From the NCBI GenBank assembly GCA_022410635.1, contig JAJVDF010000228.1:877289-941288 (forward strand): a stretch of DNA of 64,000 nt, given 5' to 3'. Positions within the stretch are counted from its first letter, which is position 1, and every line of letters starts with the position of its first letter. The stretch comes from Tretioscincus oriximinensis. Lineage: Eukaryota; Chordata; Lepidosauria; Squamata; Gymnophthalmidae. Shown here one piece after another: positions 1 to 12,240 of the stretch. The position numbers were made by a program, and so were the translations under genes. The notes below the pieces were generated by a model. The model saw only the letters and a program-made list of their open reading frames with translations. It did not search any database and was not told the origin of the DNA.

Positions 1-87
1 ACATTTTTAGTGTGAGAGACAGGAGGGGAGAGATGACAGGAGGAAGCGCCNCCNCCTTGCTTCAGCGGGGAAATCTGCCCGCCTTTT

Positions 88-750
88 CCTAAGCCCAGGC
101 TGCCCTCTGCCTGCTTTCGGGGCTGCTGCCTGGAGTTCGGCGCTGTCTAATGGTTCGGCTGAGGCAAGGAGGAGGAGGTGGGGAGGTTGACAGGACATCT
201 GTCAATGTTCCCCCTCATTCCGCCTAGCCGATCTCCAGGCAGCAGCCCCCAAAAGCAGGTAGAGGGCTGGCTGGAAGGAGGGCACAGCTGAAGCAATGTG
301 GCGGAGCCGGCTGCATGTCATAAGAAGCCATTTCCTAAGTCCAGCCAGCCCTCCACCTGCTTTAGGGGGCTGCTGCCTGGAGGTCAGGCCGTCTGTCAAT
401 GCTGCTTGTCGTTTTGCCGAACTAATCTCCAGGCAGCAACCCCAGAAAGNAGGCGGAGGGCACCCTGGGCTTAGGAAATGGCTTCTTGTGACACACAGCG
501 GGCTCCACCGTGTTGCATCGGTTGTGCCCTCCTTCCCGTCAGCCCTCCGCCTGCTTTTGGGGGCTGCTGCGTGAAGATCGGCTGAGTGAAGCGAAGTGGA
601 ACATTGACTGTCAACCTCCCCTCCTCTTCCTCCTCACCTCAGCCGAACCATTTGACAGTGCCGATCTCCNGGCAGCAGCCCCTGAAAGCAGGCGGAGGGC
701 TGGCTGGAAGGAGGGCACAGCTGAAGCAACACGGCAGAGCTGGCTGCATA
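88..750. repeat. Alternating inverted array of a 60-80 bp module
   Basis: A GC-rich module containing the core aggcagcagcccc appears six times in alternating orientation. Copies are at about 88-147 (-), 230-300 (+), 331-391 (-), 425-490 (+), 511-588 (-) and 662-750 (+). The outer flanks are also inverted copies of each other: about 145-208 matches the reverse complement of about 598-656. The whole can fold into nested hairpins. It looks like a foldback DNA element or MITE. The left boundary may lie outside the window. Confidence 0.7.
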
Positions 751-789
751 CAATGAGAATTCAAGAATATGTGCACAGACACACCGTTG

Positions 790-851
790 TATATTCCGGA
801 ATATAGCTTCATAGTGTGAAGGGACATGCCATTGCTATATTCCGGAATATA
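790..851. repeat. Pair of identical 16-bp palindromes
   Basis: The perfect palindrome tatattccggaatata occurs at 790-805 and again at 836-851. The pair follows directly after the inverted array and may be part of the same element. A related sequence (gtattccggaatatat) lies near 13922. Confidence 0.7.
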
Positions 852-869
852 ACTTTATTCCAGTTTTTA

Positions 870-2790
870 TCTCGTCATGTGAACGCAGCCTATCTCATTC
901 AAAAAGAACGATAGTTCAATTGGTTTTGTTTTTTAATCATGCAATTCATGTTTTTTTGCTGGTTTGGGGGCTCAGATACTAGAAAACGTATGCTGATCAC
1001 AAATTTTCCATTCACCTTTATGCAAGGCCAGATCAAAAGTCATTCAATTTTGTGGAAACAGAGCAAACAAAACCATGTGCCACAATTTACAGCAAACAAA
1101 TACTGTATGATAGTGACGGTATATGTCATACCAATCCAAATTTCCATTTTTATTTTTAATAGGATGATACAATTAAAGAGTGGTATGATTGTGGCATATT
1201 GATCGGTATTAAGTAACTGATTGAATCATGTACATAGTACTTTTTGCCTGTAGAAAATAGGACTGTCCAGTCTTGTTAATCACACTTGTATGTTTGTTCC
1301 GTTTCTACATCATTTGGTGGTTTAGTTGTTTTGCATTTTTCTGTATTTAATTTTCAAATATGTAATTCATCCTGAAATACACAGTACTGCAAATTGTGAG
1401 GTGTATTCAAATCTGCTGAAAAATTAATTATGGAAACTATAATTATGTTCTGGATAAGAAAATTAGTTTAAGGCATATCGCTTATATAATATTTAAGTTC
1501 ACGGGATGAAAAAACCTTCAACATTTTGGTACATTTCAAGAAGCAATGATGGAAAGAACTTTGCTTCATATGTGTTAAAATCCCTTTGTACACAGGCTCT
1601 TAAACTCAATTAGGCGAAGACATACCACTTTAACCTGGCCTTTAGTGAAAAAACTGCTCTCCCATCTTCCCTAATTAACATGTTAATTTGGTTTTTATTG
1701 TTAAGGCCCCATGTAGCACACATGTTAATGCAGATTATGGGGTTCTAGACTCCATCCCTTGGTGCTCTGTCTGCATCAGATAGAGCTTAATGCTGATTAA
1801 GGGAAGTCCCTTTACAGATCTACCAGCAGGAATCAAAACTCCTAATCCNAAGTGTATGTTCAGGAATATTGAGGGGAGTGAATTTTGACAATGTACCATA
1901 GCCCAAAACCAAAATCCACTCTCTTCCAAATCCCCAAGGTTAGGAATGTTAGTGCCTAGCCATCAAAGGTTTAGAGCTGTAGCTTTGAAGCTTATGTGGG
2001 AACTACATGGTATGGGATCCAGACCTGTAGTGTGGCAGGCTAATCTGGGTTCAGTAATTTCTATTCCTTCATGGAAATCCTTCAAATACCGAAATATAAT
2101 TAAAAATGATCTAGGCCAGTGAGTAAACAGTTATCCTAAGTAGGTGTGTGTTTTCAAAAGCAGATCCTTATCTCTTAGCAGTCTATCTCCCAAGCCTATG
2201 GGTTTGGCTGGAAGCCTATATTTCTGTACATGGCAATGTCTAGTCAAGGGGACATCAGTGCCAACAAAAGATAAATTGATATAAATGATACTAGAAATAA
2301 AGTGTAATAGATGACAATTTATAGTTTCACCACACAACACACNTCCCTTTGAGACTTCATACATTGTAGTCAACCGTAGTACCCTAGCTGGTCTCATGGA
2401 AAGGCTTTTTTGGTATGAGAAGTACAAGAAGGAACATTCTTGTTAGACATGTTAAAATAATGGTAATCTAATCTCATGCTTGAGAAGTAAGCTGATTGCC
2501 AAAGGCATTGGGGAGCACTGTTTCCCTTAGTAAGTTGCATTTTCTATCTGGAAAGATATGCTATAGACTTAGATTTTTNCCCCTCTAAAGCCCTGAGCAA
2601 GTTGTCCAAATGTATCCTGATGGATCACTGGCTTGATCTGGTCTGGCAAATTTTTAATTCCTGACTTTTCTTTTTTGGTATTTCTTATAACCTGTGCTGA
2701 ACTTCAGTCCTGTATTGGAAAGTTACATAACCCATCAACATACTTTAGAATGTAACTTATTCTCCTTTTATTGGTTGTGGTTTTCACCTT
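870..2790. other. AT-rich intron sequence, nothing recognised
   Basis: Both strands were read here and no gene, classifiable repeat or RNA was recognised. The open frames in it are short and have no recognisable protein similarity. Confidence 0.5.
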
Positions 2791-2794
2791 AATA

Positions 2795-2872
2795 TACTGC
2801 TCAAAACAATTAAGGGAACCCTTTAACGTACACTGTTATGTTAAAGTGCTCCCTTAATTGTTTTGAGCAGTA
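2795..2872. mobile_element. 78-bp palindromic MITE, copy 1
   Basis: The two halves are near-perfect reverse complements that start and end with tactgctcaaaacaattaag, separated by a loop of a few bases. Dinucleotide TA flanks both ends (2793-2794 and 2873-2874), as expected for a Tc1/mariner-type target. Two further copies of the same length occur at 12952 and 32906. The family assignment is an inference from the TA flanks and small size. Confidence 0.8.
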
Positions 2873-3369
2873 TATATTCCTAGCATTCTGATTCGTTGTT
2901 GATTAACATTCCACTTTACCATCCTGCAAAAAAATTTTTTAGGGAATTTCAGAGTATATTTGAGTTTTTACTTTTAAATCCCTATGTTGATTACACAATG
3001 TATACTGTATAACAAAGGTTGAACGATGCCATTTAAAAACAAATTTCTAATTTCTAACCTCTCTTCCTTCTGTGAATCTATTCAATTTTAAGCTTTGCTT
3101 CAATCAATATTATTTGTTAAACGAGAAAAGATATAGATTTGGGATAAAAAAAAATACACTAGTCATTTACACTTCATGGTTTTCCATGTGTGGGCAAGTT
3201 TAAAAAAACTTTGTATCTGCAATTTGCAAATTCTTTTCAAGGAAATTAATTTTCAGAAATGATCAGCAGGAAATAGAATTTATCTTTGGGGTTTTCTTGG
3301 AGGACGTATATTAACTATGCTTTGCTTTGGAACTTCCACTTCTGCAAGGAACAAGCAGACTTTAAAAGC

Positions 3370-3382
3370 AAATAATAATAAT

Positions 3383-3413
<31 letters not shown>

Positions 3414-3461
3414 AGGAGGAGGAGGAGAAGGAGAAGAAGCAGAAGCAGCAGCAGAAGAAGA
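3370..3461. repeat. AAT/AAC/GAG/AGC trinucleotide tract
   Basis: Successive trinucleotide runs AAT, AAC, GAG, AAG and AGC form a compound microsatellite. The open frame across it on the - strand is low-complexity translation and not a gene. Confidence 0.85.
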
Positions 3462-4132
3462 GCTTATTTAAAAAAACAGTCATGTTATAAATCCAACCTT
3501 GATTCCCCCTAATTTTCTTATACGGTGATATACATTTCTAAGCAAGATTTTTCCCTTTCTTTAAATTTATTTAAATAATTTGCCTTACTCAATCAACTGT
3601 TGGGTTGACTGTCATAATAGAACATATTTGATTTCAATTCTCAGTTATTTTGTTCCCAAATACTGGTCCATATTTTTCTGGCGATTCATAACATTGGAAT
3701 CATTCTTCAATTACTTTTTTCTCCATTCTATACAGTATCAGAAAATAATTTCTATTCTATTTAATTTCTATTCAGTTCAAAGCTTTTATCTCTGTACTGT
3801 ATTTAAATTCCATTAATTTTATTATCTGAAATGCTTCATAGTAGGTCTGTAGATAGGAGCGACCCCATTCTTCTTCTTCATGTGAAAAGTATAATATCCA
3901 GTAGCAATTCTATGAAGAGCACTTAGAGCGATAAGCTGCATTTGGACTCAAGTGGATCCAGAGTATTTCAGCACACTGAAACAAATTGTCCTACTAGTGT
4001 GGACCTACGAGGATTGGTCTCTGCAATGATGTAGCAATGTACTATGCTGGTTCCCAGCAGTTGAGTTATAATTGTTATGGTCCTTTTTGCACAGCCTTGG
4101 TAATGCATTTTAAGGAGGTTGCAGACACATGC

Positions 4133-4247
4133 TTTTAACCCATTTTCAATTCTGAAGAACTGGATTGAAAAACGGGGGTGGAAGGTGGAAATTTGCTTTT
4201 TTTGTTTTTGTTTTCAGTTCAGTTCTTCAGGANTAAAGATGGCTTAG
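4133..4247. repeat. Foldback repeat family E, copy 1
   Basis: The left arm (about 4133-4172) and right arm (about 4205-4247) are imperfect reverse complements around the motif ttctgaagaact. A second foldback copy is at 43958-44073, with partial copies near 30028 and 44675. No transposase or diagnostic target duplication was seen, so the class is unknown. Confidence 0.55.
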
Positions 4248-5263
4248 CTGATCACATGTTTTGCCTGTTTTCTTCTATGCCATCCCCAGATTTACTTTTA
4301 CATCTAATTGGGGGAGTTTAGGATTTTTCACTTGCAGAGTTTTAAGTTAGATACACTTACTTTTGAATTCTCAGTTTTGATAGAATTAATCTGAAAATAT
4401 TAAATATATTATTTTTAAAAAATGTCTTCTTTTAGAATTAAATATCTTTATTCAGAGTAGTGAAGAGCCTTTCAAACAAACAGAAAGGATTAGTTTTAAT
4501 GGTTGAAAGGTCCCTATTAAGAAATGTTCATATCATCTCTCTATTTCTCTTGGTGAATTAGGATTAACATTTCTATTTTGTCATTCTTTGCCTGAGACAC
4601 ACTATAGTAATATAACATTCTAGGTTGAATCTGAAAGGTCCTACATTAATGGCCCAACTCATTTTATATTTGAATAGATAATGATGCTCATATCTATGAA
4701 GTACTTGTATCTTGAAATCAGAAGTAAAAACTTTCAAAATTGGATACTGTTCCAGTTAAAACCAAGAAATTTATTAGAAACATCACATTTTTCAGGTTTT
4801 GTGCATAATTTACACAATCTATCTCAGAAGTGAATTAGGCTAAATCCAGACATCACTTTTTATTCCACTACACTTTGATAGTCCAAAATAAAACCCTATC
4901 TGGATGGCTTTAAAATCCATACTTTATTGCAGAATATCCGACTGCAGCAGAACAAATCAGAATAAATAAGTGACATCTGAATGCAGTGAAGGGGCATCAT
5001 AGAATCTTTCAGTTCTGCTTCTGCTCTAGACATGGGGAAAGGATTCAGTACTATTCCAAAGCCACACAAAGCAGCCCATAAAGTTTCTAGCCCAGGAAGC
5101 CATCAAATAATTTGTTGGCTGATATATTAGTAATTACAAATGCTTACAAAATGGCCAATCGTTTTAGTCTATTGTAGAAAGAGGGTACTATTTTCTAGCC
5201 TTCAGTTACCAGGCCTCCTTCAGGCTCAAGATACGATGTGTTAAACAAAAATTCTGTCACATT

Positions 5264-7370
5264 AATTAAGCTTGATGTATACAAAGCTTTTGATTTGGTA
5301 AATCATAATTATATATCCCGTATTTATCAACAATACGATTGTGGGAATAAATTTTCACTTATAATTAATAATCTATACTCTGATAACTTTGCTAGGAACA
5401 AAATTAATGAAGGGAATTCGGAATATGTGGAAATCAAAAGTGGAGTAAAGCAGGGTTGTCCACTGTTGCCATTAATTTTTNTCTTAGTAATGGAACCCTT
5501 AGTATTCTCTATTAGAAACAATGACAGTATAATTGGTTATAGCTTTGGGTCTAATTCTATCAAGTTGAATTTATATGCTGATGACATTCTTCTAATAACT
5601 GAAAACCCTCTNCAAACAATGCCTCATTTAATCACAGAAAGTAAAAACTGCAAACAAATTCAGGCCTTAGAAAAAATATTCACAAATCTGAGATTTATTT
5701 CTCAATATTCCAAATAATGAGAAAAGGCAAACTCTTACTCAAGCTGCTTTATGAATCGGTATGAGAGCACTGTCTTACTTGGGGATAAAACTGACTAAAA
5801 ACATCTGAAGCAAACTATAAACCCTTATGGAAGAAACTCAAACTCATGATAATAAGCTGGCCCTCCAGTAAGTGGAGTATATTAACCAAGATACATGCAA
5901 TAAAAATGATGATTCTTCCAAGGCTACTATACCTTTTTCGGATGGTATCAACTCAATTAAGTACAAAAACAGTTAAAAAATGGGAATCTGATTTAAAGAA
6001 ATGGGTACTAAATGGACGTACAAAAAGGATTTCTAATTCAAATTTCTTTGCATCTGGGGAGGAGGCGGGTTGAGACTTCCCATGCTTCAGCTCATATTTT
6101 CATGCAATTCAGCTAAAGTCAATTAGGATTGAAAGGAAGCTAAATAGCTTTGGGGAAGAGCCAATTCTGCTGTCCAGTATTTCAAGAAGGAAGGNTGCTT
6201 TTTGGCTCTCCTCATTACAAACATTGTGGAATTCCTGGAACATCTGGCAAAAGAAAATTGTCCCCCCAACCTATCACATGGCCTCGTTAAGAGATATTAA
6301 TCCCNAGGGCGAGATAAACTTAGCTAGATACTTATCAGGGTTTCAATCTCAGAAACTTCACATATTATTTGATGTGGCAGGTAATCCTAAAGATCTGACG
6401 CAAATAAGAGCATTAAATTCATATCAAAACTGGCTGGGAGAAGCGGCTGTTTTAATACACATAAATAAGCAAAATATAAAATCAAGTATGACGTTAACCG
6501 AAATCCGCATTTGAAGCTATTTTGGATAAAAGAAAATTGGGAACACCCCACCTAGTAAGAGAAGTTTATGGTATTCTAGTCAAGGTTAAATAGAAAAATA
6601 GCCAAACTCTACTAAGAAGGTGGCAACANGACTATAATTACTGACATAGAATGGGCCAATATAATTCAGAATATTAAAAATATCAAATACTCTAAATTTA
6701 AGAAGATTATTATAAAAATAGTTTCTAGGTGATACAGAACCCCAGCCCAACTTTCCCATATGGGGTGTACATCCCCACTGTGTTGGCACAAGTGCCCAGT
6801 AACAGGGATGTTTTGTCATATGTGGTTACGTTGTCAGAAGGTATCATTTTTTGAGGACCTCATCACTGATGATATTCGATTTGTTCTGAACATCATGGTG
6901 CCCAAGACTGTTTCTTTTTTGATGTTAGGCAATATTTCTATAATGAATATACCTTNTAAAACAAAATATGTACTACAAAAATGTATCTGGGCTGCACTAA
7001 TTATAATAGCAAGGAGATAGAAGGATAAAAATAAGTGTTCTTTTAATCTTTGGCTGGATTACTTAGTGAAACTTTTGATGTTTGACATTTTAAGATACAA
7101 ACGCATGCGCCTGATTGGCACTAATATTATACCAAACTGGCAAGAGGTGTGGTGTAAATTAATTGCCATAGGTGCTTCATGTGATTGCTACTACTTATTG
7201 AAGTCTACTTTAGAAACTGTCTCAAAACTACAGTTGAATTGATGAGGATGATTCCTGGGCTTTCATACAGGGGTGGGTTGGGGTGTGTGTCTCTATGTAT
7301 TACTCTGTTTATTGTGTTTCTGTATTTTTGTTTTCACTTTTCATATATGTTAAAATCAATAAAATGATAT
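5264..7370 (+). mobile_element. 5'-truncated L1-type LINE with target duplication
   Basis: This is the 3' part of an L1-type ORF2 inserted in the sense direction of FGF14. The reading begins in the reverse transcriptase just before motif A (LDVYKAFD), then shows motif B (SGVKQGCP) and the catalytic YADD box. It continues, through frameshifts and stops, into the thumb region (MMILPRLLYLF) and the C-terminal cysteine/histidine segment (CWHKCP, then CHMW). The 3' end carries tcaataaaatgatatac. The element is flanked by a perfect 19-bp target duplication, acaaaaattctgtcacatt, at 5245-5263 and 7371-7389. It is a dead copy, with many stops and no 5' half. Confidence 0.9.
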
Positions 7371-8525
7371 ACAAAAATTCTGTCACATTCTGAAATTGTC
7401 ATAGATATGGGAGATTCACTTGAGATATTTTCTATTTCAATCAGCTCAGAGTAATACTGTGCTTCCACACTCTTTCCAGTTAGATCTGGTTAGGAGGTAG
7501 AAGATAAACATATGAATATAGATCCCATGTTGTGACTCAACTTTAGAGATCTGTGTTTTGGGATCAATGATTGGCTGTTTGTTTTGTAGACCGAATACAA
7601 GAAAGGGCTGACTGCTACAATATATGTTCTGGTCTGCAGACCATTCCATATATCAAATGTTTACTTCTAGAGTAAGCAGACACTCATCTTATTGAACAAA
7701 AGAAATGGAAGCATTAGAAGCAAGCATGGTAGTTCATGGAAGGNTACTAGGCAATTTGTATTCATTGGCAGACAGTTCTTCTTGGAAGACATATAGCAGC
7801 TAATTATTTTCTTGATCTCATCAAATACAAAGCTCTTATTCACCTTCTTCATCTCTTTGGTTAACTGTTTTGATTCTTGACAGTGAGTTAGCTTATATCT
7901 TGCTAGTCATTATAACAACATATATAGTTTTCCATCAAATATCTGCTCTTTTTCTGTCCTCCCAATACTCTTCTATAGATAATGTAACATCAAATTGTAT
8001 AGTCCTTAAGGCCATGTTCTGATGGGCCAGTGGAAATACCAATAACTGGCACTAAATAACTGGCCGCACAGTGGCATATTTTATGATAAAAAATATTATA
8101 GGGTTACTTCATGGATGGAGTAAACATCTACAAAGAACTGGTGAAAAGCCTGAACAGTGCTTCCCCTGACTTTTCCTTCTACTGCGCTTTTTGNATTTGC
8201 CAATGAAGTACTGTAAGACTATGAGGTGGCCACTGGTGTTCTATCTTATTGTCAAGGAAACAAATGGCTGCTGGATTTTTCACCAGGACTGGACATAGCT
8301 TATTGAAGGTGCATCCACACGGCAGATTGATAGCTGCATCATGCAGACATGGAGGCTATTCCATTGCACATGTGCAAATCTTATCAGCGCTGATTGGGCT
8401 GAAAAGGTCTGTTACTCATGTTTTCAAAGGATCACATATGATCCGCTTCTGTAGCAGATCCCTCTGGGAAAATGCTGCATCCCTGTTGTACAGCACACAG
8501 CTTGGAGGACTTCTGTAACCATGGT

Positions 8526-8749
8526 AGTCAATTTCAGAGAAATAGCCGTGTTAGTCTAGCAGAAAGTCCAGCAAAGGAGCTAGCAGCACTTTGAGACTAA
8601 CTTGAGAAAAGTGGTTGGCATAAGCTTTCGTAGACAGGTCTACTTCTTCAGTCCCTCAGCATCTGAAGAAGTAGACCTGTCTATGAAAGCTTATGCCAAC
8701 CACTTTTCTCAAGTTAGTCTCAAAGTGCTGCTAGCTCCTTTGCTGGACT
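8526..8749. mobile_element. Foldback repeat family C with 15-bp flanking duplication
   Basis: Two arms of about 100 bp are reverse complements of each other. They carry agcaaaggagctagcagcac, a variant of gagactaac, agctttcgtag and gtctacttcttcag. The element is flanked by a perfect 15-bp direct repeat, ttctgtaaccatggt, at 8511-8525 and 8750-8764. The left arm extends further than the right (agagaaatagccgtg is only on the left). Other copies or pieces are at 16146-16440, 16624-16817, 31195-31295, 33540-33632 and 36785-36836. I do not recognise a named class with certainty. Confidence 0.75.
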
Positions 8750-8911
8750 TTCTGTAACCATGGTGAGAATACACGCATAGCCACATAAGAGCAGAGACCC
8801 AGTTGCCAATTGGGCANGATCGCACACAGTGGCTGCCAGGAGCCATGTAAGTGCCAGGAGAGTGTCCCGGCAGTTGCCATGGTGACACAGTGCTCCTCAC
8901 ACAGCACCCCC

Positions 8912-8926
8912 GACACACACACACAC
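8912..8926. repeat. Short CA dinucleotide run
   Basis: A short AC/CA run follows a tract of cytosines. It is too short to be notable beyond possible length polymorphism. Confidence 0.7.
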
Positions 8927-8999
8927 TTTGGAGATCATGTTTTGATGTAAAAATGCATAGTCCTTGTTCTAAATACTAGATGTTCAAATTTTTGTAAAG

Positions 9000-11880
9000 A
9001 AATGGAGATATATCAAAACTGGATTTTTAAAAAATAATTTATATATAAAAAAATTATATGCTTTTGGGTTGACCCTTTGAGAATGAATGTAGAGAGAATT
9101 TGACAAGATATTTTTCTTGATCGGTTGCTGTCCGACAAGTCACACTTCAATGTACCTTTTAACAGAGACTCCATGGACTGCAGACTTTCATTTTGCATCT
9201 TCCTTAGTGAACAAATATAAACATGTCTCCCTATAGAAAAAGACGTTGTTGAGACTTTAAATTGCATAAAATGTAGCTTGTTCAATTTTGTTTTATTTTA
9301 AAATGCTATTATGTTGAGGAAGTTAGAAACAACAGTGGTTATTATCAATTTAGCAGATCTTTGAAGAAGTACAATATACATAGTAAATATGATGATATTG
9401 TACGTTAAAAGCAACTTATCACTGAAATGTTATATAAGTGACCTTCATTAGTCTTTCATACACTTGATCCGCCTAAATTTTCTGCTCAGAAGGAACTTCA
9501 TATTTCACACTTATCTGGATTACAATTTATATAGTAAAGAACCTCAGTGAGCATTTCTTGTAGTGCTAAAATTTGTTTAATGTGTTTTCTTTCTGGCAAT
9601 GTAAAGCAACTTGTGTCTTGTATTACAGGAAGGTTGTTGTGACCTTCAAGGAATACACAGCAAAATGTGACAGACGATATTAATTCATCACACACAGCAG
9701 TGAGTCCTTTGTGGTGTCAGTCAAGATCACAGGATTCTGTTGTGTTCTTGATTCAAGCACTGTGTTCAAGCACTGTGAAATAATACTATCCCATCATATC
9801 TCAGTAACACCATTCTACTGGAATTAGTGCTGAAATAACAGGCAATAAAGTGTCATACCCTTGTATTGCTGCAAAAACAAAACACAACTGATTTTATCCA
9901 TGCATCTAGTAACTGTTGAATATCAGTCTGTTCCATCTGCCTCAAAGTAACAATCAGAAGCACTTACTAATTTGAACGCTAACTCAAATTTGTGTGTAGG
10001 ATGCTNAAGAGACAGTTTGGCCTGTCAAAGACATAAGAATGCCAGGGACATGCTAGACTATGGCTACGCATGGTCTGTTATTCCAGCATAAGTTAGCTGT
10101 AGACAGGTTACTAGTTGTCAACAATAACAAAATGACCAGCTTCCTGTTTCTCATCTTCCGGCAGAATTTCTGTTTCCGGCTTTATGGCTTTTAGTTATAT
10201 TTCTGCCTGCTTTTCCCCACCATGAATGCTTATTATAAAATCTTGGATGCCTAGCAGCTTCATGAAGCTGGGAGTAGCAGCAGCAGCCCAAATGTAAAGA
10301 GTAAAATTCTGCTGCTGTTGTGCTGGCAGTGGAGCTTGCTGGGAAGTTTAGTCTGAGCAACTGACAGCGTCTTCTGCCCGTCCATCATGGGACCTGCGCT
10401 GCAGCTAGTCCTGGAAGGGAAGATGCCTCCTTAGCCAATCTGTGCCCAGTCCCACCCACAGAAACATGTTTTCTGTTTACTGGAAGGTGGCTGTGGAATC
10501 CNTCTAGTCCAGTTGAATAGGATACCTAGCACCAATGTACATAGCCGAAATTCAAACAATACTGTGCAGTATCTGATTTTGTAATAGGTCATTCCTAGGC
10601 AGATACTGCTCAGTGGCAGAACAACTTTTGAATCTCTTTTAACACTAAAACCTCCAGGAAACAGCATTTACATCAGAATTGATTAACATATGAGTAACTG
10701 ACTACTTAAAACCATTTCATGTAATTTTCCAAACTGCTGGATTGATTAGCAGGGCAAAGAGTGGCTTAGCACAAAATAGAAAGAAACTACTTTGACGTTT
10801 TTGAAGATAATTTCCATTATGGCTTTTTGGTCTCGGTCAAACATTAGTAATTAGTATACTTTGACTAAATNGACTCAGGACATGCCAGATCTGGTCACTG
10901 AGTTCTCTGTTATACACATCCTCAATTACATTTTGTCTTCTTGGATCACACTTNGTTATTTCTCCTCCTTAACAAGAAAAGGATTAAACACCATTATCAC
11001 AATAATTAAGTTTAATCCATAGAAAAATCTAGAATTTCAATATTGCGTGTGTACAGTTGAATCCGAGGAAATGCTGAGTGCGTACTGAAGATCTAAAATC
11101 AGATTTGTGGTCAGGATTTCATCCAACATTTTCCCTTTTTCTTAATTGACATTTTACTGTATTTTTCTCAAAGTTTCTTTTCAACTCATCAAATTCACAT
11201 CAGGGCTCTGGTATTCATTGTTATATTTAAATCCCCCAGTTACCTCTTCTGGGTTTTTTCTTCACATGATTTTTCAGGTCAGTGCTTCTGGGGATTCCAT
11301 CCCTGTCATCTCTAATGCCCCATCTCATCAAAATCTCTTCTTTGACTTCCTTCCATTTTTTATTTTTGCTTGTTGATGTTCCATTGATCTCCTCGCTTTC
11401 GTCCTGATTTTTTTTAATACCTCAGCTGCTTCTTATTTGACCTGCACTCTCAGANTGCTAACTAGGCATCAGTGCATCCCTCAACCAGAAAAAGGCTGGT
11501 CGTCCCTACACAGTTGTGTTGTAAAAGTGAGGCACCCAATGAATTAAAATAATAGCCACACTCTGTCAAATATGATACCTGATTAGTGTAGCAAGGAATG
11601 ATTATAAAAAACTACCCTTTACTTTCAGTTCATTTTTAGATTACTGTAAGGTGCCTTTGCATCAAAACGAATCCTCACAATACCTTCACATATCAAATTA
11701 AGGGAATAATTATGATTAGCTGTGCANAGATAGAGCTGCCAAATAATTAGCACATCTACTTTTTCTTTCCCGATCGGGGGGAGGGGGGGGCAATCAAATA
11801 TGTCTGATGATTGGCTAATTTTAGTCAAAGATGGTCACCCTAATGAACTTATTTAGGACATGTTCTCACAACATATAACT
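9000..11880. other. Intron sequence, nothing firmly recognised
   Basis: No coding exon or classifiable repeat was recognised. The segment around 10330-10420 (gtccatcatgggac, cagctagtcctggaaggg) resembles the ends of old DNA-transposon fossils, but no inverted terminal repeat pair or duplication could be defined. Confidence 0.45.
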
Positions 11881-11917
11881 GAATCTGTACATATAATAAA
11901 AGCCGTGTGGGAGAGTT

Positions 11918-12060
11918 CTTGCAACTGACTGCAAGTAGATACATGGGAACCACCATAGCTTGGTGGGGAAGATAGAATGTCAGCCTTTGGGCAAAATATA
12001 TCCTTGTAAGCTGCTTTGAGTCCCTTTGAAAGGTGAGAAAAGCGGGGTATAAGAACCAAG
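11918..12060 (+). mobile_element. SINE family A, 3' half
   Basis: This is the body and tail of a tRNA-derived SINE: actgcaagtagatacatggg, then aagctgctttgagtcccttt, then gcggggtataagaaccaag, ending in a TTC tail that runs into the adjacent polypyrimidine tract. The tRNA head is missing, so the copy is 5' truncated. A fuller copy on the opposite strand lies at 13531-13842. Confidence 0.8.
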
Positions 12061-12240
12061 TTCTTCTTCTTCTTTCTCCTTCCCTGCCCCAGCCCTCCTT
12101 TTCCTCCCCTCTCCCCTTTACCCCTCCCCTCCCCACTCTTCCTCCTCTCCTCCCTCTCCCCCTTCCCTCTCCCTCCTCTCTCCCCTCTCCCCTGCCCCTC
12201 CCTTCCTCCCTCCTCTTCCTCCTCCTCTCACCTTCCTTAC
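12060..12240. repeat. Polypyrimidine (TTC/TCC/CCCT) tract
   Basis: About 180 bases are almost pure C and T on the + strand. The tract starts in the TTC tail of a SINE, so it probably grew from that tail. The 175-residue - strand frame across it is rich in Arg, Gly and Glu and is an artefact. Confidence 0.85.

Noticed and set aside
3280..3483. Leu/Ser/Phe-rich - strand frame
   Set aside because: It is the translation of the AAC/GAG/AGC microsatellite.
8731..8924. Cys-rich frames on the - strand
   Set aside because: They overlap a family C arm and a CA run and lack any domain pattern.
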